From Candidatus Nanoarchaeia archaeon (GTDB taxonomy: Archaea > Nanoarchaeota > Nanoarchaeia > SCGC-AAA011-G17 > JAFCDX01): a DNA stretch of 9,483 nt. Below the pieces are notes generated by a model. The model saw nothing but the letters and a program-made list of their open reading frames with translations. It was not told the origin of the DNA and did not search any database. The stretch lies in the NCBI GenBank assembly GCA_028717785.1, contig JAQUND010000055.1, forward strand, positions 1 through 9,483, in the 5' to 3' direction. The stretch's first letter is position 1. The number at the start of each line of letters is the position of its first letter. Below, one piece after another: positions 1 through 6,778 of this stretch. The position numbers were made by a program, and so were the translations under genes.

Positions 1-2
1 AA

Positions 3-191
3 TTATTTTCTGAATATATTAAATTAGCAGATAAATATGGTTATCCTAAATTTGAATTTGTTAAAAGACATGCTTTAAACTTTAGTAAGGGTATAAGAAA
101 TTCTGTAAAATTAAGAACTAATATATGCAGGGTAAAAGATATTGAAGAACTTAAAAAAGATGTTCTAGATTTTCAAAAAACAGTTAATTGA
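3..191 (+). CDS. C-terminal fragment, probable tRNA-dihydrouridine synthase
   Basis: An open frame enters from the left edge and ends at TGA 189-191, giving the last 62 residues of a protein. The visible part contains FVKRHALNFSKGIRNSVKLR followed by an acidic/leucine helix (DIEELKKDVLDF). The pattern of K-x-H, aromatic-x-KG, then LR and a terminal helix resembles the C-terminal helical domain of Dus enzymes, which reduce uridine to dihydrouridine in tRNA. The FMN-binding TIM barrel lies outside the window, so the call rests on the tail only. The 3' end overlaps the end of the convergent ASCH gene by 19 bp. An unrelated helical C-terminus is the alternative. Confidence 0.55.
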   Translation, partial: LFSEYIKLADKYGYPKFEFVKRHALNFSKGIRNSVKLRTNICRVKDIEELKKDVLDFQKTVN

Positions 192-589
192 TTTATATTA
201 TCTACAGAAATCCAAGCATTCATTAAACCATATCCTTTTTTATTAATATTAAATGGTTTTATTTTTTCTATATCTTTTAAAAAAACTAAAGTACAATAAT
301 TTTTATCTTTTAATTCTTTAATATAATCTTCATTGATACAAATTTTATTTCCATAATTCTTAATAATCTCTTTAATCTTAATTTCATTTAAACCTTCAAA
401 GAATAATGCATTTTCTACTTTAGCTTTAAGTGTAACGGGTTTTCCAGTTTCTTTAAAATAAATTAGTTCATCTTTTTTTATATTATTAAATGGAGATCTT
501 TTATGTTTATACCATCTAGACTCTATAGTTTTTTCTCCTAATTCAACTCTTTTTAACCACTCTTTTTTCATTATTGCTATGTGCTGCAT
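173..589 (-). CDS. ASCH-domain (PUA-like) protein
   Basis: 138 residues, essentially one ASCH domain. The N-terminal MQHIAIMKKEWLKRV, the signature GEKTIESRW (residues 18-26) and the strand DELIYFKETGKPV are typical of ASCH proteins, whose PUA-like beta-barrel is thought to bind RNA or modified nucleotides. Some family members hydrolyse N4-acetylcytidine, but nothing seen here proves an enzymatic role. The ATG at 587-589 lies inside the end of the upstream GNAT gene (13-nt overlap), so the two are probably co-transcribed and translationally coupled. Met7 could also start the protein just after the GNAT stop, but that would remove the first conserved strand, so the upstream start is preferred. 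The 3' end runs into the convergent Dus-like gene. Confidence 0.8.
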   Translation of the reverse strand: MQHIAIMKKEWLKRVELGEKTIESRWYKHKRSPFNNIKKDELIYFKETGKPVTLKAKVENALFFEGLNEIKIKEIIKNYGNKICINEDYIKELKDKNYCTLVFLKDIEKIKPFNINKKGYGLMNAWISVDNINQLTVF

Positions 590-1140
590 TTTAGTATGAA
601 TAATTTCTTTAATTTAGTTATTAATTCTTCTATTATTATTTCTAATTTTATGATTAGGTTTCTTATTAAAACATCTAAACTAGTTTCATTTAGATCCTTA
701 ATCATTATTTTTTCAATTTGTTTATCATAAATAGTTTCATTAGCTAATTCCATAAAACCAAAATTAGAAAGAGTTTTTATCATTCCTTCATTTGTAATAT
801 GTGCATCACCTATAACTCTTTTAAAATTATTCTCTTTTCCATAAATAATAACATTTTTAACTAAAGAACTAAAAATATTTTTTCTTCTATATTCATCTAG
901 AACACGCCCATTTTTCATTTCTAATAATAATGGATCTTCTTTATGGGGTTGAAATATTAAATTTCCTATAATTTGATTATTTTTTTCACAAACAAATGCT
1001 TTTTTATAACCTAATTCTAATTCTCTCTTACATTTTTCCAACCATATATTATAATCTGGATAATCTAAGGAAAATTGTTTAATAAAATTATATAATTTAT
1101 TTATTTCTTCTTGATCTTTAATTAACTTTATTTTATACAT
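577..1140 (-). CDS. GNAT-family N-acetyltransferase
   Basis: 187 residues. Residues 45-145 show the GNAT fold: strand KAFVCEKNNQIIGNLIF, strand GRVLDEYRRKNIFSSLVKNVI (about 79-98, the acetyl-CoA pyrophosphate-loop region with a degenerate R-x-x-G-x-G/A), a helix, and IKTLSNFGFMEL (121-132), the usual N/FGF segment. Such enzymes transfer acetyl from acetyl-CoA to an amine; the substrate cannot be read from the sequence. After residue 145 a helical tail rich in Ile, Leu and Lys, unusual for a minimal GNAT, may mediate oligomerisation. The start is ATG with AAGGAA a few bases upstream, and a TTTAAA-like box lies about 25 nt upstream. It precedes and overlaps the ASCH gene, suggesting a two-gene operon. 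Confidence 0.82.
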   Translation of the reverse strand: MYKIKLIKDQEEINKLYNFIKQFSLDYPDYNIWLEKCKRELELGYKKAFVCEKNNQIIGNLIFQPHKEDPLLLEMKNGRVLDEYRRKNIFSSLVKNVIIYGKENNFKRVIGDAHITNEGMIKTLSNFGFMELANETIYDKQIEKIMIKDLNETSLDVLIRNLIIKLEIIIEELITKLKKLFILKCST

Positions 1141-1207
1141 TATTCCTTATAAGAAAAATTAGTTTAAAATAATTTAGTAAGTAGAAAATATATTAACAAT
1201 AGAAAGG

Positions 1208-1239
1208 TTTATATAGTAATTCTTACTTATCTTACTTGT
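1208..1239 (+). promoter_or_regulatory. TATA box and tandem 9-bp repeat upstream of mazE-like gene
   Basis: TTTATATA at 1208-1215, preceded by the purine-rich AGAAAGG (BRE-like), lies about 31-38 nt before the ATG at 1246. It is followed by two tandem copies of a 9-mer, CTTACTTAT (1222-1230) and CTTACTTGT (1231-1239), directly over the expected start of transcription. AbrB/MazE antitoxins usually repress their own promoter, so the repeat is a candidate operator (inference). Confidence 0.55.
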
Positions 1240-1245
1240 AATAAA

Positions 1246-1491
1246 ATGATAAAAGAAATAAAAACAGCAACGATTACAAGCAAAGGACAAATTTGTATAC
1301 CTAATCTAGCTAGAAATATAGAAGGTTTTAAAGAAGGATCAAAAATAAGTATTATAGTTTATCCAAATAAAATTGAATTAATTCCTATGAATCAAATAAG
1401 TAAAAAATTATTTCCTGCATTAGTTTCAGAAGAAGTTTTAGCTAAGGAATGGAATACAAAAGAGGAAGATGAAGCTTGGAAAAACTTGTAA
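1246..1491 (+). CDS. AbrB/MazE-type antitoxin
   Basis: 81 residues. The N-terminal half, TATITSKGQICIP...GFKEGSKISIIVYPNKIELIP (about 7-48), is a SpoVT/AbrB swapped-hairpin DNA-binding domain with the signature T-S-K-G-Q-x-x-I-P. The acidic C-terminal tail (LVSEEVLAKEWNTKEEDEAW) is the usual toxin-wrapping arm. It overlaps the MazF-like gene by 16 nt and lies first, the standard antitoxin-toxin order. It is expected to neutralise the toxin and bind its own promoter. The start ATG is supported by the TATA box upstream, which gives a very short leader. Confidence 0.85.
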   Translation: MIKEIKTATITSKGQICIPNLARNIEGFKEGSKISIIVYPNKIELIPMNQISKKLFPALVSEEVLAKEWNTKEEDEAWKNL

Positions 1492-1808
1492 AAGGAGATA
1501 TAGTAGTTTTTCAATTTCCTTTTTCTGACCTAGATGAATCAAAAAAAAGACCTGCTTTAATTGTAGCAAATACAATAGATGAAAATTTAATTTTATGTCA
1601 AATTACAAGTCAAGAAAGAAATGATTCAGATGCAATTTCTTTAATACAAAAAGATTTTCAACAAGGAAGTTTAAATCATGAAAGTTTTATTAGACCTACA
1701 GTTATATTTACTGTTCATAAATCAAAAATAGAATATAAAGCAGGAAAATTAAAACAAGAAAAAATAAAAATTATTGAAAAAAAGTATTATGAAATTTTTA
1801 CAAGATAA
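1476..1808 (+). CDS. MazF/PemK-type endoribonuclease toxin
   Basis: 110 residues, normal for MazF. Residues 7-14 (GDIVVFQF), K-RPALIVAN (about 23-31) and CQITSQ (about 42-47) are the MazF/PemK core; Arg in RPA and Thr in ITS match the catalytic pair of the family. Later PTVIFTVHKSKI...KAGKL is the conserved C-terminal strand and helix. MazF enzymes cut single-stranded RNA at short sequences, leaving 2',3'-cyclic phosphate and 5'-OH ends. The start is TTG at 1476: an in-frame TGA lies at 1470-1472, and a GAGGAAG Shine-Dalgarno sits just upstream inside the antitoxin gene. The stop is 4 bp from the convergent rtcB stop, so the two transcripts must overlap. Confidence 0.85.
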   Translation: MEKLVKGDIVVFQFPFSDLDESKKRPALIVANTIDENLILCQITSQERNDSDAISLIQKDFQQGSLNHESFIRPTVIFTVHKSKIEYKAGKLKQEKIKIIEKKYYEIFTR

Positions 1809-1812
1809 AATT

Positions 1813-4764
1813 TTAACCTTTAATTACGGAAAGTGGAACTAATCGAACTACCTTAGAAGCTATACCAACTTGATGACTAACTTCACAAACTTCATTTACA
1901 TCCTTATATACACCTGGTGATTCTTCAGCTAATCCTTCCCAAGAACCTGATTTTACTTCTATGCCTTTTTCATGTAAACTCTTTTTAACCATTTCTCCAT
2001 TAAATTGTCTTAATGCTTCATGTCTTGACATTATTCTTCCAGCCCCATGAGCAGTTGAACTAAAAGAAACTTCTTCTGCTTTTTTTGTTCCAACTAAAAT
2101 ATAAGATGCACTGCCCATATCTCCCGGAATCAAAACTGGCTGTCCTGTCTTTTGATAAATAGTTGGTAATTCATCTCTTCCAGGACCAAAAGATCTTGTA
2201 GCTCCCTTTCTATGAATGCAAACTTCTTTCATTTTTCCATCAATTAAATGTTTCTCATATTTTGCTACATTGTGACAAACATCATAAACTAAATTTATTT
2301 TTATATCACCAAAAACATTTGTAAAAGATTCACGAACCCAATGCATTATCATTTGTCTATTTGCAAAAGCAAAATTAGTTGCTGCAGACATTGCTCCATA
2401 ATATTTTTGTCCCAAATCTGAATTTATTGGTGCATTAATTAATTCTCTATCAGGTAAATCTTTAAAACCAAATTTTTGTTCCATTAATTTAATGTAATCT
2501 GATGCAACTTGATGTCCTAATCCTCTAGAACCACAATGAACCATAAAAGTAACATTATCTTTTTCAATACCAAAAGTTTTTGCAATTTTTTCATCAAAAA
2601 TATTATCTACTTTTTGAACTTCTAAAAAATGATTTCCTGATCCTAAAGATCCTAATTGAGGAGTACCTCTTTTTAATGCAGTATCTGAAACCGCACTTGG
2701 ATCTGCTTTAGGCATACAACCATACTCTTCTGTTCTATCAATATCTTCTTTTATTCCATACCCTTCTTTAATTGCCCATTTAGATCCATTTTTTAAAACA
2801 TCCATTAAAACATCTTTTGTAATTCTTAAACTTCCCTTACTTCCAAGACCAGAAGGAACATTTTTGTAAACTTCACTAAGTAATTGTTCTCTTTTTTTTA
2901 AAAATTCTTTTACAGATAAATTAGTAGTTAATAAACGAACACCACAATTATGAGAAACTATACTATTAGCAATAAAATTATGATTTTCATTATCCATTGT
3001 TAAATCATATACATAACCATCATAATCAATTTCTTCGATACTTTCTATTTTATCTTTAACAAATTCTGTATTTTTAATCCAACTTTCTTTAACAAATTCT
3101 TCAAAAGTAGGAAAATTGGATTTTATACGAAGTGAATCAATTTGCTTAGATAAATGTATTCTTAATGTACCATTATTTATTCCAAATTTCTTTGCAACAG
3201 ATAAAATTGAAGAATTTTCAGTCTCAATTTCATATTTAGCTAATCTTAATAATTCCTTATATTTGTTTATATTTTTTTGTTTTAATTTTAAATATGCAAG
3301 TGCAATCATTGATTTTTCTCTTCGTTCTTTACAATATTCATAACCAACTTTACCCCATAAATTAATTAAATTATCAGTTTTTACAGAAATTTTTAATGTC
3401 AATTTAACAGTTTCTTCATTATTCTTATTTATAATATACGGCTGTCTTGCTATGGGGTTTGTTTTAATATTAAATTCAGATAAAAGATTAGCCAATTCAA
3501 GTAAGAATATTTCTCCATCTTTTTCAAGACTTTTTATCTTATTCTGACTAAACTTTGGAGTTTTGAATGAATAGTTTTCAGATGCACGTTGATAAGGTCT
3601 AGTAAGTTCTGCACCAAATAAACCCGCTAGATACAATCTCTTTATTAGTAAATTAGATTCTTTTATCCATTCTGGAACTCTAAATGGGTTTTTAGATTTA
3701 TTACCTTCTGGCATACTTAAAGCTTTCATAAGAACCGATAAAGATTGAGAATTAATATGCAATTGAGAAGAAATCCCTTTAATCTTTTGCTTTTTACCAC
3801 TAACTTGTGTTATTTCACTTTCATAATATTTAGTCCCAATAAATCCAACATTATAACCTAATGAATTTATGTCTTGTTTAATTTCTTCCAAATCCTCTTT
3901 TTTTCCAATAACTCTAATAGAATAAATATTTTGCTTTCGTTTTTTATTGTAATATTTTCCTAACCATCCATCTCCCGTTATAAATCCTAATAATTTAGAT
4001 AATTTATACAAATGTTCAGAATCCATCTTTAATGGTAATAAATTTTTATTTTTTAATTCTTTAATAAGTTTCCATCTATTACCAACTATTTTTATAATAT
4101 CTTTTTCATCTAAAATAATATTTTTATTTGGTTTTTCATATTCAATACCTTCAAATGGATGAGTAATTATTATATTTCCTTCTTTTAATTCTCCAGCTTT
4201 TTTAAATTCAATTCCATTATATAATGGATGATCTTCCGTTAATATTAATTGTTCGCCTTGTTCGGTTGTTATTTTAAGAACCTTACAATCTGTTTTTTTT
4301 CTTAGAAAAAAAGAGGCTTGTCCAGTTTTCTTTTCATTGTTTTTAAGATCAATATAAGATATTTTATTTAAATTAATATTTTGATCAAAATCTCCAATTT
4401 TTTTATAACATCCTTCTTTTAACAAAATACGTGTGTCTGGATGTAAACAATTTATATCATAACCAACTCCACCTGGAGAAATTATACCTTCTTCTAAATC
4501 AAATGCTGCTACACCACCTATTGGAAATCCATCACAGGGTTATAAGATCTAACTTAATAACAATCCTGAATGCATATCTGGCATTGCCAAAGCATGCTTT
4601 TGGATTCCTTTTAGTGTTGCTACATTTGCTAATTGTTGGATTGCTTCTGGTTCAACAGCTTGCATTAGTTTTTCTGATGCAAAAATTACACCAGGAACTA
4701 ACATCTTACCTGTTTTTTCCAGTTTCCATTCATATTCTGATATCTTTTTCAGTTTATCTTTCAT
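1813..4764 (-). CDS. rtcB: tRNA-splicing/RNA-repair ligase RtcB, interrupted by a 30-nt intron and an intein
   Basis: RtcB joins RNA 2',3'-cyclic-phosphate (or 3'-phosphate) ends to 5'-OH ends using GTP and Mn2+, completing archaeal tRNA splicing. Coding parts on the minus strand are 4764-4563, 4532-4450 and 2946-1813, with the intein coded by 4449-2947. Without intron and intein the protein is 472 residues, the normal RtcB length. Family landmarks are MPDMHSGYGFPIGG (61-74, Tyr68 made by the splice), GYDINCGVR with metal ligand Cys96, GSGNHFLEV (His201), MVHCGSRGLGHQ (His232), VCHNVAKYEKH (His320) and AHGAGRIMSR with the guanylylated His at 395. Spacing matches Pyrococcus RtcB offset by two at the Cys. 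The start is ATG 4764. Read unspliced, it stops after 71 residues. Archease, its cofactor, lies at 6828-7235. Family call near certain; expression route inferred. Confidence 0.95.
2947..4449 (-). other. RtcB intein with LAGLIDADG homing endonuclease (501 aa)
   Basis: The in-frame insertion starts with Cys (CLHPDTRIL, block A) after Asn95 of RtcB and ends SIVSHN before Cys96 (block G His-Asn, then +1 Cys). Block B is TEDHPLY with Thr71 and His74; block F is DGYVYDLTMD. The endonuclease carries two LAGLIDADG motifs, LLGFITGDGWLG (about 153-164) and LYLAGLFGAEL (about 272-282), each ending in the acidic catalytic residue, so nuclease activity looks intact. A helix-turn-helix-like stretch (SVAKKFGINNGTLRIHLSK) lies near residues 413-431. 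All splicing residues are present, so self-excision is expected. As I recall, the insertion point before the metal-binding Cys is also used by inteins in other archaeal RtcB proteins. Confidence 0.95.
4533..4562 (-). other. Putative 30-nt BHB-type mRNA intron in rtcB
   Basis: Between His-Ser-Gly and Gly-Phe-Pro-Ile-Gly-Gly the gene carries 30 extra nt with in-frame TAG and TAA and no frame change. On the minus strand exon CAGG (4568-4565) pairs with intron CCTG (4538-4535) as a 4-bp central helix. Bulge one is AT|T (4564-4562) and bulge two is TG|A (4534-4532). The inner helix pairs GTTAT(T)AAG (4561-4553) with CTTATAAC (4546-4539), with one bulged T and a 6-nt loop. Cutting after the second base of each bulge, the rule for archaeal splicing endonuclease, joins GGAT to ATGG and recreates the Tyr codon of HSGYGFPIGG. 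The outer helix is poor (U-U, U-G, A-G), so this is a relaxed BHB. Splicing itself is inferred. Confidence 0.8.
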
Positions 4765-4824
4765 TAAAATTAATTATATTTATTCCTTTATTAATATTTG
4801 GTTTTAAATTACGAAAAAGTAAAG

Positions 4825-4866
4825 TTTATATATTAGTTATACATAATATAATTATATTTATAGGAG
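4825..4866 (+). promoter_or_regulatory. Promoter region of vapBC-like pair with palindrome
   Basis: TTTATATA at 4825-4832 with AAAG just upstream is a good archaeal TATA box. A perfect 14-bp palindrome, AATATAATTATATT (4845-4858), sits over the expected transcription start and ahead of a clear Shine-Dalgarno (AGGAG, 4862-4866). VapB antitoxins commonly bind palindromes here, so it is a candidate operator; in such AT-rich DNA chance palindromes are common. Confidence 0.5.
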
Positions 4867-4872
4867 AAAAAA

Positions 4873-5088
4873 TTGTTAGAATTTAAAGCTATACCAAGAA
4901 AATGGGGAAATTCAGTTGGAATTACACTTCCAAATAATATTGTATCAGAAGGAAAAATAAAAAATAAAAAAGAGATAGAAGTTTTAATAATAGAAAAAAA
5001 AGTAAATTTAAAAGATATTTTTGGATCTCTGGATTTAAAAGAACCAACACAAAAAATAAAAAATGATATGAAATCTGGCTGGAGTTGA
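4873..5088 (+). CDS. AbrB/VapB-type antitoxin
   Basis: 71 residues. The N-terminal KAIPRKWGNSVGITLPNNIV (about 5-24) is a typical SpoVT/AbrB DNA-binding strand set with the R-x-W-G-N-S-x-G-I-x-L-P signature of VapB/MazE antitoxins. The tail (DLKEPTQKIKNDMKSGWS) would bind the toxin. The start is TTG at 4873, chosen because AGGAG lies 6 nt upstream and the AbrB signature follows at once; there is no ATG before the domain. The PIN-domain gene starts 4 nt after the stop. The gene is divergent from rtcB, whose ATG is 108 bp away. Confidence 0.82.
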   Translation: MLEFKAIPRKWGNSVGITLPNNIVSEGKIKNKKEIEVLIIEKKVNLKDIFGSLDLKEPTQKIKNDMKSGWS

Positions 5089-5092
5089 TTTA

Positions 5093-5452
5093 ATGTTCTT
5101 TTTTGATAGTTATGCTTTAATAGAAATTATTAAAGGAAATAAAAATTACGAAAAATACTTAGAAAAAACCCCTATAATTACAAAACTTAATTTAATCGAA
5201 CTATATTATTATTTGCTAAGAGAAAAAGGAGAGGAAAAAGCAGAATTTTATTATAATTTTTATTTACCTTGCTGTATTTCAATACCTGATGAAGTTATAA
5301 AAAATGCTATGAAATTTAAATTAAAATTTAAAAATAAAAATTTAAGTTATGTAGATTGTATCGGTTATTTACTTTCATTAGAATTAGGTATAAAATTTTT
5401 AACAGGTGATAAAGAGTTTGAAGAATTTAAAAATGTAGAATTTGTTAAATAA
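5093..5452 (+). CDS. VapC-like PIN-domain ribonuclease toxin
   Basis: 119 residues. The PIN acidic residues can be seen: Asp5 in FFFDSYALIE, Glu36 in LNLIELYYYLL, Asp88 in SYVDCIGY and Asp106 in FLTGDKEFEEF, in the family order and spacing. PIN toxins of the VapC group cleave specific tRNAs or rRNA loops in a Mg2+-dependent way. The gene follows the AbrB-type antitoxin by 4 nt, so the two form a TA operon. The stop lies 1 bp from the convergent stop of the lipoprotein gene. The target RNA cannot be predicted. Confidence 0.85.
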   Translation: MFFFDSYALIEIIKGNKNYEKYLEKTPIITKLNLIELYYYLLREKGEEKAEFYYNFYLPCCISIPDEVIKNAMKFKLKFKNKNLSYVDCIGYLLSLELGIKFLTGDKEFEEFKNVEFVK

Positions 5453-5453
5453 A

Positions 5454-5819
5454 TTAAAAATTCCACTTACATTGACTATTTACACACTTACAAGTTAAAT
5501 TATAAGAAACAGGATTGTAACATGATTGATATTCACAAGTACTCATTGAAGGTTCATTATCTTTAGATTGACAAATTTGAGATGAACAACCACCTACAAC
5601 ACAATCTTCATTTGAATTACAAGAATCTAATTTAGAAGTTCCACAAAAGTCACCACAATTTTCTTCCCAAGATCTAATACATTGTTGCTTAACTTCACAC
5701 CAAGAATAACCTGCTGCAATTAAACAACCGTGTTCATCTTTATCTCCACCAATTAATTTTTGTTGAGAACATCCTGCAATCAATAATAAACTTAAAATTA
5801 ATAATATTTGTAATTTCAT
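5454..5819 (-). CDS. Cysteine-rich lipoprotein, eight-cysteine-cluster type
   Basis: 121 residues. Residues 1-16 form a signal peptide with the lipobox LIAGC, so Cys17 is probably lipidated and the protein anchored outside the membrane. Residues 32-55 (CLIAAGYSWCEVKQQCIRSWEENC) hold four Cys around the GYSWCE motif. Residues 59-119 hold CGTSKLDSC...EDCVVGGCSSQIC...TCEYQSCY...CKCVNSQCKW, which matches my memory of the eight-cysteine-cluster domain seen in archaeal and bacterial secreted proteins. The paired Cys suggest disulfides. The function is unknown. A TATTTAAA box (5841-5848) lies 22 nt before the ATG, fitting a leaderless transcript. The gene sits downstream of fic but is separated from it by the inverted-repeat element. 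Confidence 0.75.
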   Translation of the reverse strand: MKLQILLILSLLLIAGCSQQKLIGGDKDEHGCLIAAGYSWCEVKQQCIRSWEENCGDFCGTSKLDSCNSNEDCVVGGCSSQICQSKDNEPSMSTCEYQSCYNPVSYNLTCKCVNSQCKWNF

Positions 5820-5840
5820 AATAATATAAATTAAAACTTA

Positions 5841-5848
5841 TTTAAATA
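5841..5848 (-). promoter_or_regulatory. TATA box of the lipoprotein gene
   Basis: TATTTAAA on the minus strand, 22 nt before the ATG, is the spacing expected for a leaderless archaeal transcript. It lies directly downstream of inverted-repeat copy A, so whatever binds that element could also affect this promoter. Confidence 0.45.
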
Positions 5849-5854
5849 TTTTAT

Positions 5855-5895
5855 TATGTCTACAATTTTAAATAATATTTTCAGGTGTAGACATA
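5855..5895. repeat. Inverted-repeat element, copy A (3' end of fic)
   Basis: TATGTCTACA (5855-5864) and TGTAGACATA (5886-5895) are perfect 10-bp inverted arms separated by 21 bp. The right arm lies inside the last codons of fic (Met-Ser-Thr), the spacer includes the fic stop, and the left arm precedes the lipoprotein promoter. The same arms with the same 21-bp spacer occur upstream of fic at 6779-6819, while the spacers differ. This points to a two-half-site protein-binding site rather than a simple duplication. Confidence 0.7.
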
Positions 5896-6770
5896 AGATT
5901 CATAATTAATTTAATTAAATCTTTTAAATCTCCTTTTCTTGCTTTTTCTAAAGAGTTATAGTAATCAAGTCTCTGCTTTAGTGATATATTTATCATAGGA
6001 AAATTATTTTTATGAAGTATAAAATTTATTAAAAGTCTTCCTGTACGTCCATTTCCATCTACAAATGGATGAATAGATTCAAATACAGAATGAAAATATG
6101 CAGAAATAATAATTGGATGTAACTTATTTTTGTTTCTATTATACCATCTAATAAGATTAGACATTTCTTTTTTTACTTCAAAATATTTTGGTGGAATAAA
6201 AGAAGCCCCCCTAATATAAACTTGACAATTTCTATAAATACCTGTCTGATCTTCTAATTCTTTTTTAAGTGTATTTGTAATAATTATTTTTTGAAGTGTA
6301 CATATAAATTTTTTATCAATATCACCTTTATAATCAATCATAAAATCAAAAGCCTTCTTATGATTTATTGCTTCATTTATTTCTCTTGGAGACTTACCTT
6401 CTGGACTTATATTATCAAATAAAACAGAAGAAGTCTCTCTAAGGGTAAGTGTAGATCCTTCTATTGCATTAGAATCATAAGTAAATTTAGAAATAAACGA
6501 TTCATATTTTAATTGAAAATCTTTTTTACCATTCTTTTTATAATTATCCTTTATTCTATCTAGAAATTTTAATTCTTCTTTGGATAATAATTTTGATAAT
6601 GGTTTTTCAAGTTCTATATCAATTTTTTCCTCAAGTTTTTTGAGAATATTATCATTTAAATTTTTTCCTAAATATTTTCTTAATTTTTTAACTTTCTTAC
6701 CTTGTCTTATAGATTTGGTTCTATAATAATATTTATTCTTACCTTTAATTTGTATTTCTGTATACCCCAT
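5868..6770 (-). CDS. Fic-domain protein (probable AMP/nucleotidyl transferase)
   Basis: 300 residues. The catalytic motif HPFVDGNGRTGR is complete at 234-245 (His234 nucleophile, Asp238, Gly-Asn-Gly-Arg and the second Arg), so the enzyme should transfer AMP or another nucleoside phosphate from NTP to a protein hydroxyl. The inhibitory-helix motif S/T-x-x-x-E-G is present as SNAIEG (100-105) N-terminal to the Fic core, placing it in the self-inhibited class II group, with Glu104 as the blocking residue. A beta-flap (YIRGASFIPP, 185-194) precedes the core. The first 80 residues are lysine-rich and I do not recognise them; no helix-turn-helix is evident. There is no separate small antitoxin. The ATG at 6770 follows a TATA box at 6792-6799 flanked by inverted repeats, so repressor control is likely. 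Confidence 0.9.
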   Translation of the reverse strand: MGYTEIQIKGKNKYYYRTKSIRQGKKVKKLRKYLGKNLNDNILKKLEEKIDIELEKPLSKLLSKEELKFLDRIKDNYKKNGKKDFQLKYESFISKFTYDSNAIEGSTLTLRETSSVLFDNISPEGKSPREINEAINHKKAFDFMIDYKGDIDKKFICTLQKIIITNTLKKELEDQTGIYRNCQVYIRGASFIPPKYFEVKKEMSNLIRWYNRNKNKLHPIIISAYFHSVFESIHPFVDGNGRTGRLLINFILHKNNFPMINISLKQRLDYYNSLEKARKGDLKDLIKLIMNLMSTPENII

Positions 6771-6778
6771 AATAATCT

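Noticed and set aside
3116..3343. Plus-strand open frame inside the intein
   Set aside because: Antisense to the intein coding sequence, Phe/Leu-rich, with no promoter or ribosome site and no domain.
4528..4566. Ribosomal bypassing (T4 gene 60 type) instead of RNA splicing at the rtcB interruption
   Set aside because: Matching GGA codons flank the gap, with stops and a hairpin between, which recalls take-off and landing sites. A GGA-to-GGA hop would skip 36 nt and lose the Tyr-Gly of HSGYGFPIGG, whereas BHB splicing restores the motif exactly.
1813..4764. rtcB as a decaying pseudogene with a random stop-bearing insertion
   Set aside because: All catalytic residues, the full-length frame after the gap and the intein splicing motifs are intact, and the insertion length keeps the frame. 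An intron-bearing tRNA and archease nearby imply a working ligase.
4431..4886. Plus-strand open frame opposite the rtcB 5' part
   Set aside because: It is antisense to conserved rtcB sequence, overlaps the vapB start, and encodes a low-complexity Leu/His/Ile string with no domain.
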